Counted from the stretch's first letter, positions 46,542-58,454 are shown. The stretch is DNA of 64,000 bases from Dugong dugon (GCA_030035585.1 CM057477.1:60741447-60805446), one strand, 5' to 3'. Notes: generated by a model from the letters alone, not told the origin. Numbers and translations are program-made.

Positions 46542-46696
46542 GATGGGCAAAAGAAAAAGTTACAACGAGTCTGAGTAATTTGGGTACATAATATAAAAAG
46601 TATACACACAGACCCCCACACATAAACAGCAAAATAGAATGCGAAGATACTTGTCTTGCTTAAGTAATTCGGAACAATGTATTTATTTACTCTAAA

Positions 46697-46833
46697 AAAA
46701 ACCAAACCCATTGCCATCGACTCGATTCCGCCTCATAGCGACTCTATAGGACAGAGTAGAACTGCCCCACAGAGTTTCCAAAGAGCGCCTGGTGGATTCG
46801 AACTGCCAATCTTCTGGTTAGCAGCAGTAGTTA
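46697..46833 (-). mobile_element. AfroSINE, short form, 5' part missing
   Basis: The plus strand reads 'ccattgccatcgactcgatt', 'gtagaactgccccacagagt' and 'ggattcgaactgccaatctt'. Confidence 0.92.
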
Positions 46834-47332
46834 CTCTAGATTAGCACCATCCGGTAGAACCTTCTTCAATGATGAAAATGTTCTATATTTGTGCTGTCCA
46901 ATATAGTAGCTATTGAGCACTTGAAATGTGGCTAGTATGATTGCAGAAATACGTTTTTATGTCTTTTATTTTAATTAATTTAAATTGAAATAGCCACATG
47001 TAGCTAGTGGCTACCATACTGGACAGCAAAACTCTAGATGTTGACAGAAAATTTAAGTTTATGCACGTGTTAAGAAACTTTACAGTAACCACTAGAATAC
47101 TCAGAATAGTAAGTAAATGAAACAGAAAATCCAATCAAAGAATCAGAAAAGTAAACATAATTCACAAAAACTAACTTACACGGCAAGAAGACATACAAAT
47201 ACATCAGTTGTAACTATAAATGAGAATATATTAAATTTACCTATTAAATGATACTATGAAACTGGATAAAATAAATATCAGTCATTTTTGCCACTAGAAA
47301 TCTGCTTGAAATCAAGTAAAAATTAAGTGATG

Positions 47333-47356
47333 GGAAAAAAAAAAAAAAAAAAAAAC
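47333..47356 (+). repeat. Poly(A) run
   Basis: About 22 consecutive A after 'gtgatggg'. Source element not clear. Confidence 0.8.
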
Positions 47357-47687
47357 CTGCCACATAAAAAAGCTGGTAGAGAAAATATTAGGATCAGACA
47401 AAAAAAGAAATAAAGCTGAATATTACTCAATGAGAAGAGTAATAATATTTTGCATTGATCAAATTCTGTACTAAAAGGCAGACTTCCTGTTAATCTCATC
47501 GGCTGGAACTACATCACATAGCCATGGCTGAACCAGTCAAGGAGAATGGAACTCCCATGAACAGTTAGACTATTTGGGATTGAAATCTCTGGGACTGGGA
47601 GTGGTGTCTTCTCCCTCTGAAACACAAAGCCATGTAAAGTAAAAGAAATTTTAGGGTTTTAAAAGAGAGGAATGGATCTTTGGAAGG

Positions 47688-47977
47688 TGTGATGGTTAAT
47701 TTTACGTGTCAGCTTGGCTAGACTATGATTCCCAGTTGTTTGGCTAAAAATTAATCTAGTTGCAGTTACATAATGTATTCTAACGTAATTACCTTCTATA
47801 ATGTAATTTACTTCATAATGTAATCTAATGTAATCTAATTAATCCATCAGTTGACAAGAGAGTTTCCCTAGGGTGTGTTCTGCCTCCAGATTATAAACAG
47901 ATATTCTGGCAGAACTTTATGCTGTACTCTTCCTATATATAACTGTTTCTGTTGCTCTAGAGAACCCTGACTAAGTT
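47688..47977 (+). mobile_element. ERVL/MaLR-type LTR (MLT2- or MLT1-like)
   Basis: 'tgtgatggttaattttacgt', 'gtcagcttggctagactatg' and the end 'ctctagagaaccctgactaa'. An old, shortened LTR with a locally repeated 'gtaatctaatgtaatctaat' patch. Confidence 0.75.
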
Positions 47978-48114
47978 AGCAGTCAATCAATAGCATTTGA
48001 TATACCACCCTGAAGCTATCAGCACAACAAACACAGTTTACTTCCTTTGTAGCATTAATCACTACAAAATAAAAAGTGCACCATTCGATTTCGTTGTCTC
48101 CTTTTCATTGTCGA

Positions 48115-48260
48115 TCTCTCCCATTAGAATGTAAACTTAAAGAAGACAGGGATCTTGCCTATCCTGCTCATAATTGTATTTCCAGTATCTTGTGCAATGT
48201 ACAGTACATAACAGGCACTCAATATATGTTTGTTGATAGAATGAACAAATGAATTAGCAA
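48115..48260 (+). repeat. L2 LINE 3' end
   Basis: 'gaatgtaaacttaaagaaga', 'caggcactcaatatatgttt', 'gttgatagaatgaacaaatg'. Confidence 0.75.
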
Positions 48261-49179
48261 ATGAAGAAATGCTGGTAGATATTACTCTGAGATAGAACCA
48301 GCAGAATCATAAAGAAAGGCCAAAAAAGGAAAGCTTTAAAGTGATGCTTACGAGTGCTACAGAGTTACATGGAGATATGGATTGCAAATCACTATTGAAT
48401 TGAAGGTCCACAGGGGAGACTGCCTTTAGAGGGAAGTTTCAGTAAGATCATCTGTGAAAATAAACCAGATCACAAGGAATTAAGGATGATGTGCATAACA
48501 AAGAAGTGGTTACAGTAAGACTGCTCTTGTCTCTCTCTTGCTTTTTTTTTTTTTTTTAAATATGGTAGAAGCAGGAAAGGTGGTGCCTTTGAGGATAGCA
48601 GAATCAAGCAAAGGGTCAGATTGTTTCTTTTAGAATGGCACGAGTGAACATATTGTTGACAGAAAAAAGAAGTAGTCAATGGAGAATATATTGAAGATAT
48701 AAGAACAAAATGAATTATAAATTTCTAGAAGAAGCAAGAGGGAACTGAATCAAATATGAAATATTTAGAGGTTAAAACTTTGCTAAGGAAGAACATACTG
48801 TCTTCAGAGACCAAAGGAATGGAAGGATGTGCAAGTCAGAGACACACAGACCACAATAAATGTGCCGTCACCAAACCATAACCTAGATTATCTACCTAAG
48901 AATTACTCGATTACTTTGAGTAATGCCTACCACATAGTAGGTATCCAACAAAGGTATGTTGAATGAATGGAATAAAAAAAGATATGAATAGATGCAATAT
49001 AAATAAATGAAAATGTGTTATTTTCTATATCTTCCTACCATAAATACAATCCTTGTCATTTTCTTAAGGTAAATCAATGAATTTATATGACAGACCCTAC
49101 AAAACAGAATATCTTCAGTGGGCATTTCCCAACAACAACCAGACTGAACAAAAATAGGGGACACAAAAATAAGGTAGAC

Positions 49180-49389
49180 TTTTTTGTTGTTGTTGTGTGC
49201 CCTTGAGTCAATTCCAACTCATAGGGACCTCACAGGACAGAATAAAACTGTCCCATAGTGTTTACTAGGTTGTAATCTTTCTGGGAGCAGATCGCCAGGT
49301 CTTTTCTCCTGCAGAGTGGCTGGTGGGTTCCAATCGCATACCTTTCAGTTAGCAGCTAAGCGATTAACCACTGAGCCACCAGGGCTCCA
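49180..49389 (-). mobile_element. AfroSINE, long form, full length
   Basis: The plus strand reads 'tgtgcccttgagtcaattcc', 'gtaatctttctgggagcaga' and 'ccactgagccaccagggctcc'. Confidence 0.95.
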
Positions 49390-51261
49390 GTAAAGTAGGC
49401 TGGAGAGGTAAGTACCTTTATATTTTCTACTGTTATTGAAGACCCGAAGGATGGAATTATCTACACATCAAAGCTATTCATTTTACTGTACGGCTACAGT
49501 AAGTAAAGAAAAATAAGTTGAAAGTTATATAATAAAAAATATGTTCAATCAATAACCAGAAAATATGTATGTGTCAATATTTGTCTAACTCCAAAAGAAA
49601 AACAGAATTTATTAAGAAATAAAAAGCTTAATTTTCTGCTCAACCTGAAAATTAAATCCCAGATCTGATTTTCTAATCTGTTGAGCATTCTCTTTGCGCA
49701 ATGTTCTACTTTTCACGCTTTTCACATTCCAAATACATACACAAAACTATAAGACACTATTTAAGATTCACTAGAAGTTACATTAAAATAAATCATGTCT
49801 ACCATTGACTTCACAACCGTTCTCCTCAGTATGTAAAATTTTAGGACTTGATATTAATTAAAAGCTTATAGAAATAGATTAACTTTCATGCCACTTAACA
49901 GTCATTACTGAAAATGCAACATAAGTATATGCCAGATATATCTTCTACTTGCTAATTACTAAAATCTTACTGTAACATTATTTATTTAACTGTGGATTTC
50001 AATAAAAGGCCTTTGTCAAAACGAAAAGATATTTACCTTTGAAAAATCACCCAATGACAAAAATGTCCCTTGGTTTCTCCGTTGCTTACCCAGCAGCTTA
50101 ATAAATACATTTACCCCTCATTATCTCTTTCAATGATTTAATGACACTACAATGCAAAAAACTGCCCACTTACACAGCCATTTCCATTGTAGGCTGGGTG
50201 AAATCATGATCAAGGAAGGGGCTGACCATTCCTGGGGGGAGGGTAGCACTAAAAGGGTCAAATTACAGCAAAAACAATTAGTATATATAGTCTATTTCAA
50301 AAAGTGTTTTTTACAATAATTGCTACAATAAACCTTATTGGGACAAAGACCTAAAAAAATTAATTAAACCAAATCAAGGGAAATCAGATGGGGATTAGAA
50401 TGCCAGTTAACTGTATAATCAAAGAAAACAGATTTGAAAGGCATTCTGGAAGAAGTATTGACAGGATTTATCAATCACCAATATGGCAAGAAGTTGGGAA
50501 AAACAACGATGAAAAGATCTTGGCCTCCAATTAGCTGAATAATTTACTTTGCTTATTTCAAGGATCTGGAATGAAGTGGCACCTTTGAGCTAATCACTGG
50601 TCGTCCTCCTCATTCTCATCTCAAGTCCAGTCAGTTCTGACCCTATCTGAGTCTATTCATCAAAGGGCAGGTATGGCCATCAAGTCCCAGCACTTCATGA
50701 AGGCTTCAGTCACCATACCAGAAACTGAGTACTCTGATGAGGATTGCCTTTTCAGTGCTTTTCTTAGGGGGCTCTGCATTCATTTCACTGCTTCCTATCG
50801 CTCAAGGCATATGGAATGTCTCACATATGTGTACGTGTGTGTAGTCTATTTTTATACATGTTTTATTATACGCATATAACTAGTTTAGGTGAATATGTAA
50901 GCCAGTCTCAGAACATTGTACCCCTACTTTGTTAGGCACTATATTCTTTGGAAATTATTTGCAATTTCATATACTTCTGGTTTAAAAATGGCAATGGTGT
51001 TGGCTGAGTTTTGTTTTGCATATCAGAAGTCCACATGTGCTGTCTCATCTTTCCATGGACTCTTGGCACCTATTATAGAAGACACACTATAGCCCTCTAT
51101 GAAGCTACCATCACGAGCATTTTGGCCAGAAGGAGCCACCACTCTACCTTCAAAACACACCCAAAACTCACCTTTTATTTTCAATGCTTGTATTATTTTT
51201 CCAGAATTTTATGTATGCAAATAGTTCTGCTCATAAACCATTTAGAATTATCTAGTACCAC

Positions 51262-51743
51262 CGTATAAACACAATGGAATACTACTCAGTCATAAAGAGG
51301 AATGAAGTGCTGATACACGCCATGACACGGGTGAACTTTGAAAACGTTATGCTGAGTGAAATCAGTCAGTCGCCAAAGGACAAATATTATATAATCGCAC
51401 TTATATGAAATACCTAGAATAGGCAAATGTATAGAGACCAAGGTTTATTAGTGGTTACTAGGGGAATAGGCAAGGGGAGACCAGCGCTCATTGCTCAGGG
51501 TACACTGCGTTTCTGTTAAGGGTGATGGAGAAATTTGGAAATGGTTAGTGGTAATAGTTACACAACATGATGAACATAATTCATGTCACTGAATCTGAAC
51601 AATGCTGAATGGCAAATGTTTTGTTATATGTATTTGTTGTTGTTGTTAGATGCCATCGAGTCAGCTCCAACTCATGGTGACCTTATGTATAACAGAACAA
51701 AAATGTTTCTCAGTCCATATATATTTGGCTCACAATAAAAAAA
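51262..51743 (+). mobile_element. 5'-truncated L1 3' end with 16-bp target duplication
   Basis: 'caatggaatactactcagtc', 'atgctgagtgaaatcagtca', 'ggagaaatttggaaatggtt', then A-rich. Flanked by aattatctagtaccac at 51246-51261 and 51744-51759. It is itself interrupted at about 51636-51705 by an antisense RTE tail. Confidence 0.92.
51636..51705 (-). mobile_element. Short RTE 3' tail nested in L1 3' end
   Basis: The plus strand reads 'ttgttgttgttagatgccat', 'cgagtcagctccaactcatg' and 'gtgaccttatgtataacaga'. Same short tail type as 13002-13066. Confidence 0.7.
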
Positions 51744-51785
51744 AATTATCTAGTACCACAAGCAAATAATTTAGCAATGACTACT

Positions 51786-51833
51786 AGGGTCGCTATGAGT
51801 CGGAATCGACTCAACAGCAATGGGTTTTTTGGT
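51786..51833 (+). mobile_element. AfroSINE tail fragment
   Basis: 'agggtcgctatgagtcggaa', 'tcgactcaacagcaatgggt', then 'tttggttt'. A second, full SINE follows 12 bp later. Confidence 0.9.
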
Positions 51834-51845
51834 TTAGTAGTACCT

Positions 51846-52000
51846 TGGAGCCCTGGTGGTGTAGTGGTTAAGAGCTCGGCTGCTAACCAAAAGGTCAGCA
51901 GTTTGAATCTAACAGCTGCTGCTTGGAAACCCTATGAAGCAGTTCTACTCTGTCCTATATGGTCACTATGAGTCAGAATCAACTCGACTGGTTTTGGTTT
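51846..52000 (+). mobile_element. AfroSINE, short form, 20 bp from the EPSTI1 exon B donor
   Basis: 'ggagccctggtggtgtagtg', 'ggctgctaaccaaaaggtca', 'gaagcagttctactctgtcc', tail 'gactggttttggttt'. Flanked by agtagtacct and agtagggcct (8 of 10 match). It is antisense to EPSTI1 and occupies the intron from position +21. Confidence 0.95.
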
Positions 52001-52020
52001 CAGTAGGGCCTTGTGAATAC

Positions 52021-52104
52021 CTTCCGGTGTTGTTCATCTTTCATTTTTTGCAATTTTCGGTTTTCTTCTTCCTTCAGAAAATCCTTATAACTCCGGCTTC
52101 TGGC
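52021..52104 (-). CDS. EPSTI1: EPSTI1 internal exon B (84 nt, charged coiled-coil segment)
   Basis: Twenty-eight whole codons, starting ARSRSYKDFLKEEENRK and ending KMKDEQHRK. Human EPSTI1 has ARSWAYRDSLKAEENRKLQ then KMKDEQHQK, so this is the same exon with a few substitutions. The segment is rich in Lys and Glu with no Pro or Gly, as expected for an alpha-helical coiled coil. The acceptor is ccattacag|GCC and the donor CGGAAG|gtattc. Phase 0 at both ends means skipping it would keep the frame. An antisense AfroSINE begins only 20 nt into the downstream intron. Confidence 0.95.
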
Positions 52105-52668
52105 CTGTAATGGTATAGAAGAAAAAAAAATCATAGGCAAAAGCTTCACCATAATACATCAATCTGCCCTACTATGAGCCTGGTGCTAACAACCTCTGTA
52201 CTGAGCACACAGTGAGCTTCCATACTCACTTGCTTACTGACTGATATTTGTCCCTGTCAGAAAGACGTCCCTTGGGATATGGAAAAAGATGACTAGTGTA
52301 AGCACGATCAGCCAGCACATTGTAAAGGGATGACTTAAATTTTAGTTTAATTAAGCCTTTAAAATATCTTCTCAGAGATAATCAACATAGCTTATCCTTT
52401 CCAGGGAGGAGGGCTGGAAATAGAGAAAAGATTGGTATACTTTTCAAGAATCTGGACTAGCTGCTCAGTCAATGTCAGAGACAAGCAACAGTGACATTGA
52501 CTTTAGAAGCACTGACATGTCTACTGCTCACTAATGGTGCCCTATTAACAGCTGGTCAGCTGGTGATGCCATGAAATTCCAACTTGTTTCTAAGTCTTTG
52601 CATTCCTAATCTGTACCCTGAGGAAGGAAAAAAAAAAAAAAGAAAAAACACCCCGTTCAGAAGCATCA

Positions 52669-52872
52669 AAACTAGCTGCTGTTGAATGGACTCTGACTCA
52701 TGGTAACCCCATGTGTGTCAAAGTAGAACAGTGCTCCATAGGGTTTCAATGGCTGATTTTTGGGGAACAGATTGCCAGGCCTTTCTTCTGAGGCACCTCT
52801 ACATGGACTGAAACCTCCAACCTTTCGGTTAGCAGCTGAGTGCATTAACTGTTTGCACCACATAGGGACTCT
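52669..52872 (-). mobile_element. AfroSINE, long form
   Basis: The plus strand reads 'tgactcatggtaaccccatg', 'cagattgccaggcctttctt' and 'ctgtttgcaccacatagggac'. Confidence 0.93.
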
Positions 52873-53999
52873 AGCTCAGAAGCACAGGAGCCATCATTTC
52901 TGGCTGTATCAGGACTTCAAGGGAGGGCCTTAGAAGATCCAGTACATGTGAAGGATACCCTTTAGTCCCTCTGACCCACCACATCAGGGGCCGACATACT
53001 GGCACAGTGACAGTGTACCCTGAAATTTATAGGATTTTAAGTATTCTGTATATTCATTTCTCATACACTTTCCCCACCTTCACATTGATCTATAACCCCA
53101 GCCTCTCTAAGGCAGAGGCCAGCCTGGTAGGCTAATGCTTAGGAAATTCCATACATCTCATAAAATTACCAGCAGCACCATGGCAGCAGGCCACATGCTA
53201 TTTCAGGCCTAGTTCTTTGGACTAATAATCCACAAGAGTATGTAGGCTTGTTCCACCTCTTCTTTTAATTTTTCTCAAGCACTTCTTAATTCATCCCCAG
53301 CCCCTTTTCTGTTACTATAACAATGACCTCAAATAATAAGAGCCAATTTCCAGAAAGTACGAATAGGCTTTCAGAATTTTATCATCTACAACACCACTAA
53401 TTAGAATAGTGGAGCTCCAGATGCGTCCAGAAAGCCCTCCTATATCCAAACCCTTCTACATTAGACAGGCAAGAATACATCCTACACACATACAGGACTT
53501 TCTCTTATCTATACCCTAAAAACAAGGGACTGCGGTAAGACCAAGAAATGGGGAACAGACTGTCCGATGGCCCTTCTTTCTATATGAGAGAAGGATAATT
53601 TTCATCACGAATACTCCATATAAGACCCCCGAAGAAAGAAAGAATTGAGACAGCTAGCTTCTATTTGAGAGATCAAACAGTGGAGTGAAATAATTAGAGC
53701 AGATACGATGTCTTAAGCATAGAACCTAAATGCTACTTGAATACCTTCCTTTTAAAAACCCTTTCAGGACTGGTGATACACACAGCTACCACTTACTTTT
53801 CGTACCTCTGGCATTGATTGGGAAGCTGCTGTCCCACTGACAGTACATGCTGCCAGCAGGCAGGGCCCTATGTAACAGTTTGAAATGGAAAAAAATAGGC
53901 ATGTGCCACAAATTCCTGTTTTTACAGGGTATTGTGTGAGGTGGTGCTGAATCATTGAATCTTTGGTACGAAAAACTTGAATTTTGAAAATTTTTATTT

Positions 54000-54099
54000 G
54001 GTATCCATATGTACCTCTGGGCTCTGGGGGCAGAATTTGTATTCACAAGGGGTATCCATATATACCTCTCAACTCTGAGGGCACAATTTGTGGAATGAG
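54000..54099 (+). repeat. Two-copy tandem repeat, period 51 bp
   Basis: Unit 1 'ggtatccatatgtacctctg' to 'cagaatttgt'; unit 2 from 54051 'ggtatccatatatacctctc' to 'cacaatttgt'. About 85% identical over the first 41 bases. Confidence 0.9.
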
Positions 54100-54364
54100 G
54101 CATAAAACAAAAACCATTATTACTTACCAAAAATGTAGACACACTCAATGATTCAGCGTGCCCTCCACTACTGAAAACTCAGAGTATCAACAAAAAATTA
54201 AAAAGAAACAAATAATTGGGCACAAAAGCGTTAAATGTACCACTTTGTTGTTCTTTCATCAGAATATGGGTCCTAGTTTTTCACTCAGAAAAAGAATGGT
54301 TATTAGACACATAAGGCATCATAAAAATTGCCACAGATACTGGGAAGTGGTGGCTTAAAAGCCA

Positions 54365-54718
54365 TATGGCTATGGCATGGATACGCCTCGAAAACGTGAT
54401 GCTGAGTGAAATAAATCAGACACAAAAGGACAAATCTTTTATGATCACACTTACATGAAATAGTTAGACTAGGAAAATGTACACAGGCCAAAGTTTATCC
54501 GTGGTTATCAGGGATGGGTGGGAGGAAGGGGGAAAGGAGGACTCACTGCTAAGGGGACGCTGAGCTTCTGATAAGTATGATGGAAAACTTTGGGAACGGT
54601 AAGGGTGATGGTTGAACAGCATGATGAGCATACTTAATGTCACTGAACTGGACATGTGAAGGCTGTCAAAGTAGAAAATGTTTGTTACATATAAACTAAA
54701 ACCACAATTATTTTTAAA
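54365..54718 (+). mobile_element. L1 3' UTR end (5'-truncated)
   Basis: 'gtgatgctgagtgaaataaa', 'ttatgatcacacttacatga', 'tggaaaactttgggaacggt', 'aaaaccacaattatttttaa'. Confidence 0.85.
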
Positions 54719-55707
54719 AAGTCACATGGCACCTTAACTGTGAAGAGTTCAAAGTTAATTGCCATCCTAATTCTTGCTTACCCAGCTGCTATCCTGAGGT
54801 AAGACAGGAAGTTTCTGTTAAAAAAAAATAATAGGGAAAAGAAAACTTTTTATCACTATTTTTCTTAGTTACAAATCTCATATATTTCTAAGTCACTGTA
54901 TTCACATAATTTTTCTATCATTAAATATTAACTTATAACAATGTACGTATAAATTTTTGTACGGGAAAAAATAAAAAAATACTAACTTAATAATAATACT
55001 AAACTTTTTGTCATTCAGCTACTAAAAACCCACTTTTATTCATCTTCCCCCAAAAGTTATGCTCATAATGCATTCATTCAATAAGAAATGCTTAAGCCTT
55101 GTATGTGCAAGCACTGTGTGAAGACATGATCCCAGACCTCAAGTGCTTATCAGCTAGTATGGAAGTCAGACAAGATGACTAACAAGCACAGGACAGCACG
55201 ATAGTTTTGTGACTGAAGAAGACCAAAAGAAGGACACTTAATTAAACTGGGAGGATCAAGGACACCTTCCCAAAGTGGGTGACACTAAGTTATGTTTTAA
55301 AGAATAACAATCAGGCTGAGCAGGGGAAAGGGCATTGGGTGAACAGAAGAAAGCATAAATAGCATTAAGTTCTGTTTCAAGATGGTGGAGTAAAGATGTG
55401 TCTGCTCCATTCTTCTCTCAAAAGGTACCCTAAACAAAAAAGAAAGAAACTCAGATTCTATCTTCTATATCTAAGAGATATCTGTATTCTTAGGCCAAAT
55501 ATATGAAGATAAAGTAGATTAGGAAATGATAAATGACTTAGAGAGAAAAAGGTCAACCTGAAGACCTTCTGGGGAGGGGACAGAGGACACTCACATGAAG
55601 CAAGCCAATTTTCTCTAAAGAGCAAGGTGAAGGCCCACAAATGAAGGCATGAGGTATCGCACCAAGTATTGGGGAAGACGGATGGTTGTTTTTTTTTTTT
55701 TTTTTTC

Positions 55708-55816
55708 CTAGTTGCCATTGAATTGATTCCAACTCATGATGACCCCATATGTGTCAGAGTAGAACTGTGCTCCATAAGGTTCGCAATGGCTGATTTTTTG
55801 GAAGTAGATCGCCAGG
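55708..55816 (-). mobile_element. AfroSINE, tail half (host of hAT-like insertion)
   Basis: The plus strand reads 'gccattgaattgattccaac', 'gtagaactgtgctccataag' and 'ggaagtagatcgccagg', where it is cut. It resumes at 56404. Preceded by a run of about 20 T. Confidence 0.93.
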
Positions 55817-56403
55817 CAGTGGTGTCACTAGGGAGGTGCAGGGGGTGCAGACCACACGACCACACTGGGTGACACTGTCAGATGGGGTGACACCAAAATG
55901 ACTGTCTATAAAAACTTCCCTGTAGTTAGTTATAACAACAATCCTAGCCTGCATGTATCAATAAACCTACAAGGCTAAAACTCTACGCTAACTTGCTTTT
56001 TGAACCTTCTAATGTGCTCTGGTCAGAGCTGTTATTATTACCCAATTACAATGATGCTGCAAATCATGTGGTTTCATCTGCACGTGTTACAAGCACACAC
56101 TGTTGTTTTTATTGCTGCTGGTGTTTTTATAGTCACTGATTTTGTCAAATTTTCTGGTGTTTCAGCTACAATATTGTTGTAATTCATATTTGTGAACCTA
56201 TATCAATAACATTTTAAGAATGAAGTAGAAATTGAAGGAAAAGAAGAAGTGATACACAGGAATTACAATTTACAAGTAACATTAGTACAAAAAACATTAC
56301 TATGGATTCTGTATGGTCTGGTATAGGAAGAGGTCAATGGGGTGGAGGGGAGTGACACCATCAGTTACTGCACTGGGTGACACCTACCCTAATGATGCCA
56401 CTA
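55817..56403. mobile_element. hAT-like non-autonomous DNA transposon nested in AfroSINE
   Basis: A 587-bp insertion with imperfect terminal inverted repeats: left end CAGTGGTGTCACTAGGG, right end (reverse complement) TAGTGGCATCATTAGGG, 13 of 17 matching. Both ends then read gtgtcacc/gtgacac-rich subterminal sequence ('cactgggtgacact' on the left, 'cactgggtgacacc' on the right). The 8-bp flanks are tcgccagg (55809-55816) and ttgccaga (56404-56411), 6 of 8 matching. CAGxG termini plus an 8-bp TSD are hAT hallmarks. The longest open frame inside (60 codons at 56000) shows no transposase motif. Confidence 0.85.
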
Positions 56404-56493
56404 TTGCCAGATCTTTCTTCCAAGGCACCTCTGGGTGGACTCCAACCTTTGGTTAGCAGCCAAGCGCGTTAACCATTTGCACCACCCAGGGAT
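56404..56493 (-). mobile_element. AfroSINE, head half (continuation after hAT-like insertion)
   Basis: 'ttgccagatctttcttccaa', 'ctttggttagcagccaagcg', 'catttgcaccacccaggga'. Completes the SINE begun at 55708. Confidence 0.92.
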
Positions 56494-56508
56494 AGCTCAC
56501 ACAGATGA

Positions 56509-56992
56509 TGTCTTAGTCATCTAGTGCTGCTATAACAGAAATACCACACGTGGATGGTTTTAACGAAGAGAAGTTTATTTCCTCACAGTTAAAATAGGCT
56601 AAAAGTCCAAATTCAAGGCCTCAGCTCCAGGGGAAGGCTTTTTTTCTCTGTTGGCCTTCTTCTCTTCAGTGTTCCCCCGGACTAGGAGCTTCTCTGCGCA
56701 GGGACCTCAGTCCAGAGGACGCGCTCTGCTCCCAGCACTGCTTTCTTGATGGTAGGAGGTCCCCCTGTCTCACTCTCACTTCTCTCTTTTATATCTCAAG
56801 AGATTCCCTCAGGACACAATCCAATCTTGTAAATTGAGTCCTTCCTCACTAACACAACTGCTGCCCATCCTCCCTCATTAACATCATAGAGACAGGATTT
56901 ACCACACATGGGAAAATCACACAATATCGGGAATCATGGCCCAGCCAAACTGATACACACATTTTTTGGGGGACATAATTCAATCCATGACA
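56509..56992 (-). mobile_element. MaLR-like solo LTR (copy 4), antisense, near-perfect TSD
   Basis: The plus strand starts tgtcttagtcatctagtgct and ends ttcaatccatgaca. It contains TTTATT at about 56575 (AATAAA on its sense strand). Flanks gatga (56504-56508) and gacga (56993-56997), 4 of 5 matching. Confidence 0.92.
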
Positions 56993-57001
56993 GACGATAA
57001 A

Positions 57002-57167
57002 ACCAAAAAACCAAACTCACTGCCATCAAGTCGATTCCGACTCATAGCGACCCTACAGGACAAAGTAGAACTGCTCCATAGGGTTTCCAAGGAGCAGCCA
57101 GTGGATTTGAATTGCTGACCTTTTGGTTAGCAGCCAAGCTCTTAACTATTGCGCCACCAGGGCTCCA
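57002..57167 (-). mobile_element. AfroSINE, short form, nearly intact
   Basis: The plus strand reads 'catcaagtcgattccgactc', 'atagcgaccctacaggacaa', 'gtttccaaggagcagcc' and 'gcgccaccagggctcc'. Very close to consensus, so probably young. Confidence 0.96.
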
Positions 57168-57626
57168 GATAGAAAGCTGGTAGGAAGGTGAAAATAATGG
57201 AATTGTTAGAAAGTCTCAGTAGAAGCCATTGTTTCTATACCTACCCTCTACACCATGAAAATTTCTGCATAATCTAAACCAGATGAGGCCCCTGGTACAG
57301 AAGGCAGCAGTGGTAAAGTACCAGGCAGAGAATGAAGGACTGTCTAAAATTCTGCATACTGAGCAGGGAGCCGCCAAGTCCCCCTCTGAATTTTCTTCTG
57401 CTCCCTGCACTGTTTCCTGGGTCTCTCTGAGGTGATATTTTATGCATGAAAGAAGAACAAACTACTATTTTTAAAAAGAAAGAAAAAAAAGGAGTTCTTA
57501 GAAATTAAAAATATCATTCCCTCCTTCACCCAAACCAACAAACAAAAAAACAGTATAAGATTTAGAAGATAAACTCAAGAAAATACTCTAGAAAGTAAAA
57601 AAAAAAGTAGTCAAAGATAAATTTAA

Positions 57627-57832
57627 CTAAAACCAGTTGCTGCCAAGTCGACTAGGACTCATTGTGGCCCCATGTATGTCAGAGTAGAACTCTGCTCCAC
57701 AGGGTTTGCAATGGTTCATTTTTCAGAAGCAGATCTCCAGGCCTTTCTTCAAAAGTGCCTTTGAGTAGACTTGAACCTGCAACCTTACAGTTAGCAGCCG
57801 AGTGTGTTAACCATTTGCACCACCCAGGGAGT
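57627..57832 (-). mobile_element. AfroSINE, long form
   Basis: The plus strand reads 'cagttgctgccaagtcgact', 'gcagatctccaggcctttct' and 'catttgcaccacccagggag'. Confidence 0.94.
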
Positions 57833-58454
57833 CCAAAGATAAATTAGAGAAGAAAAAAAAAAAATTAAGAAAAGTTAGAAGATAAACACAGGAAGTCAAG
57901 GATCTGACTAATAGGAATTCCATAAAGAGAAAATGAAGTATAATAAATCACTAGAAAATCTTCCAGAACTAGAGACAAGCTTCCAGATTGAAAATTAATA
58001 AAAAGCACACTTGCTAAGGCAACATAACTATGAAATTTCAGAATACCAGAAAATAAGAGAAGGTATTAAAATGTTTCCAGGTAGGAAATGAGGAAAGCCC
58101 CATATAAGGACTGAGATTCAAACGGCCTTGGATTTCTCAAGAACTAATACTCAAAGTTCAAAGAACAATGCCTTCAAAATTCTGGAGGAAAACTACTACA
58201 AACGGTGTTTCTAATACAACTTCCCAATAAAACTGCAAGCTAAGTATTAGGGCTCAGTAAAGGTTGTTTTAGACATGCCAGGACCCAAACATGTGTACCT
58301 CCCTTGTATCTTCTCTGGGAAAGCTACTAAATAATATGCTCCAACAAAACAAAGAAATAAAATGAAGAAACAGAAGAAACGAGATCCAGAAAACAGACGA
58401 CCCAAGATAAAAAGCAATGAAAGCAATTCCCAGGGTGACATTAAAGCAGTGATG

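Larger units (their letters stand above)
32099..52020 (-). other. EPSTI1: EPSTI1 intron B-C (about 19.9 kb)
   Basis: No further exon recognised. It holds the second L1, four LTRs (39287, 40111, 46023, 47688), about a dozen SINE copies, a purine tract and scattered MIR/L2-like relics (for example 33505-33565, 41555-41705, 48115-48260). 28-bp to 3-kb gaps such as 40570-43235 and 49390-51245 are AT-rich with no feature I can name. Confidence 0.65.

Noticed and set aside
53786..54148. 120-codon minus-strand frame near 54 kb as an extra exon
   Set aside because: It contains the 51-bp tandem repeat and has no similarity to EPSTI1; phases of exons A and B already join without it.
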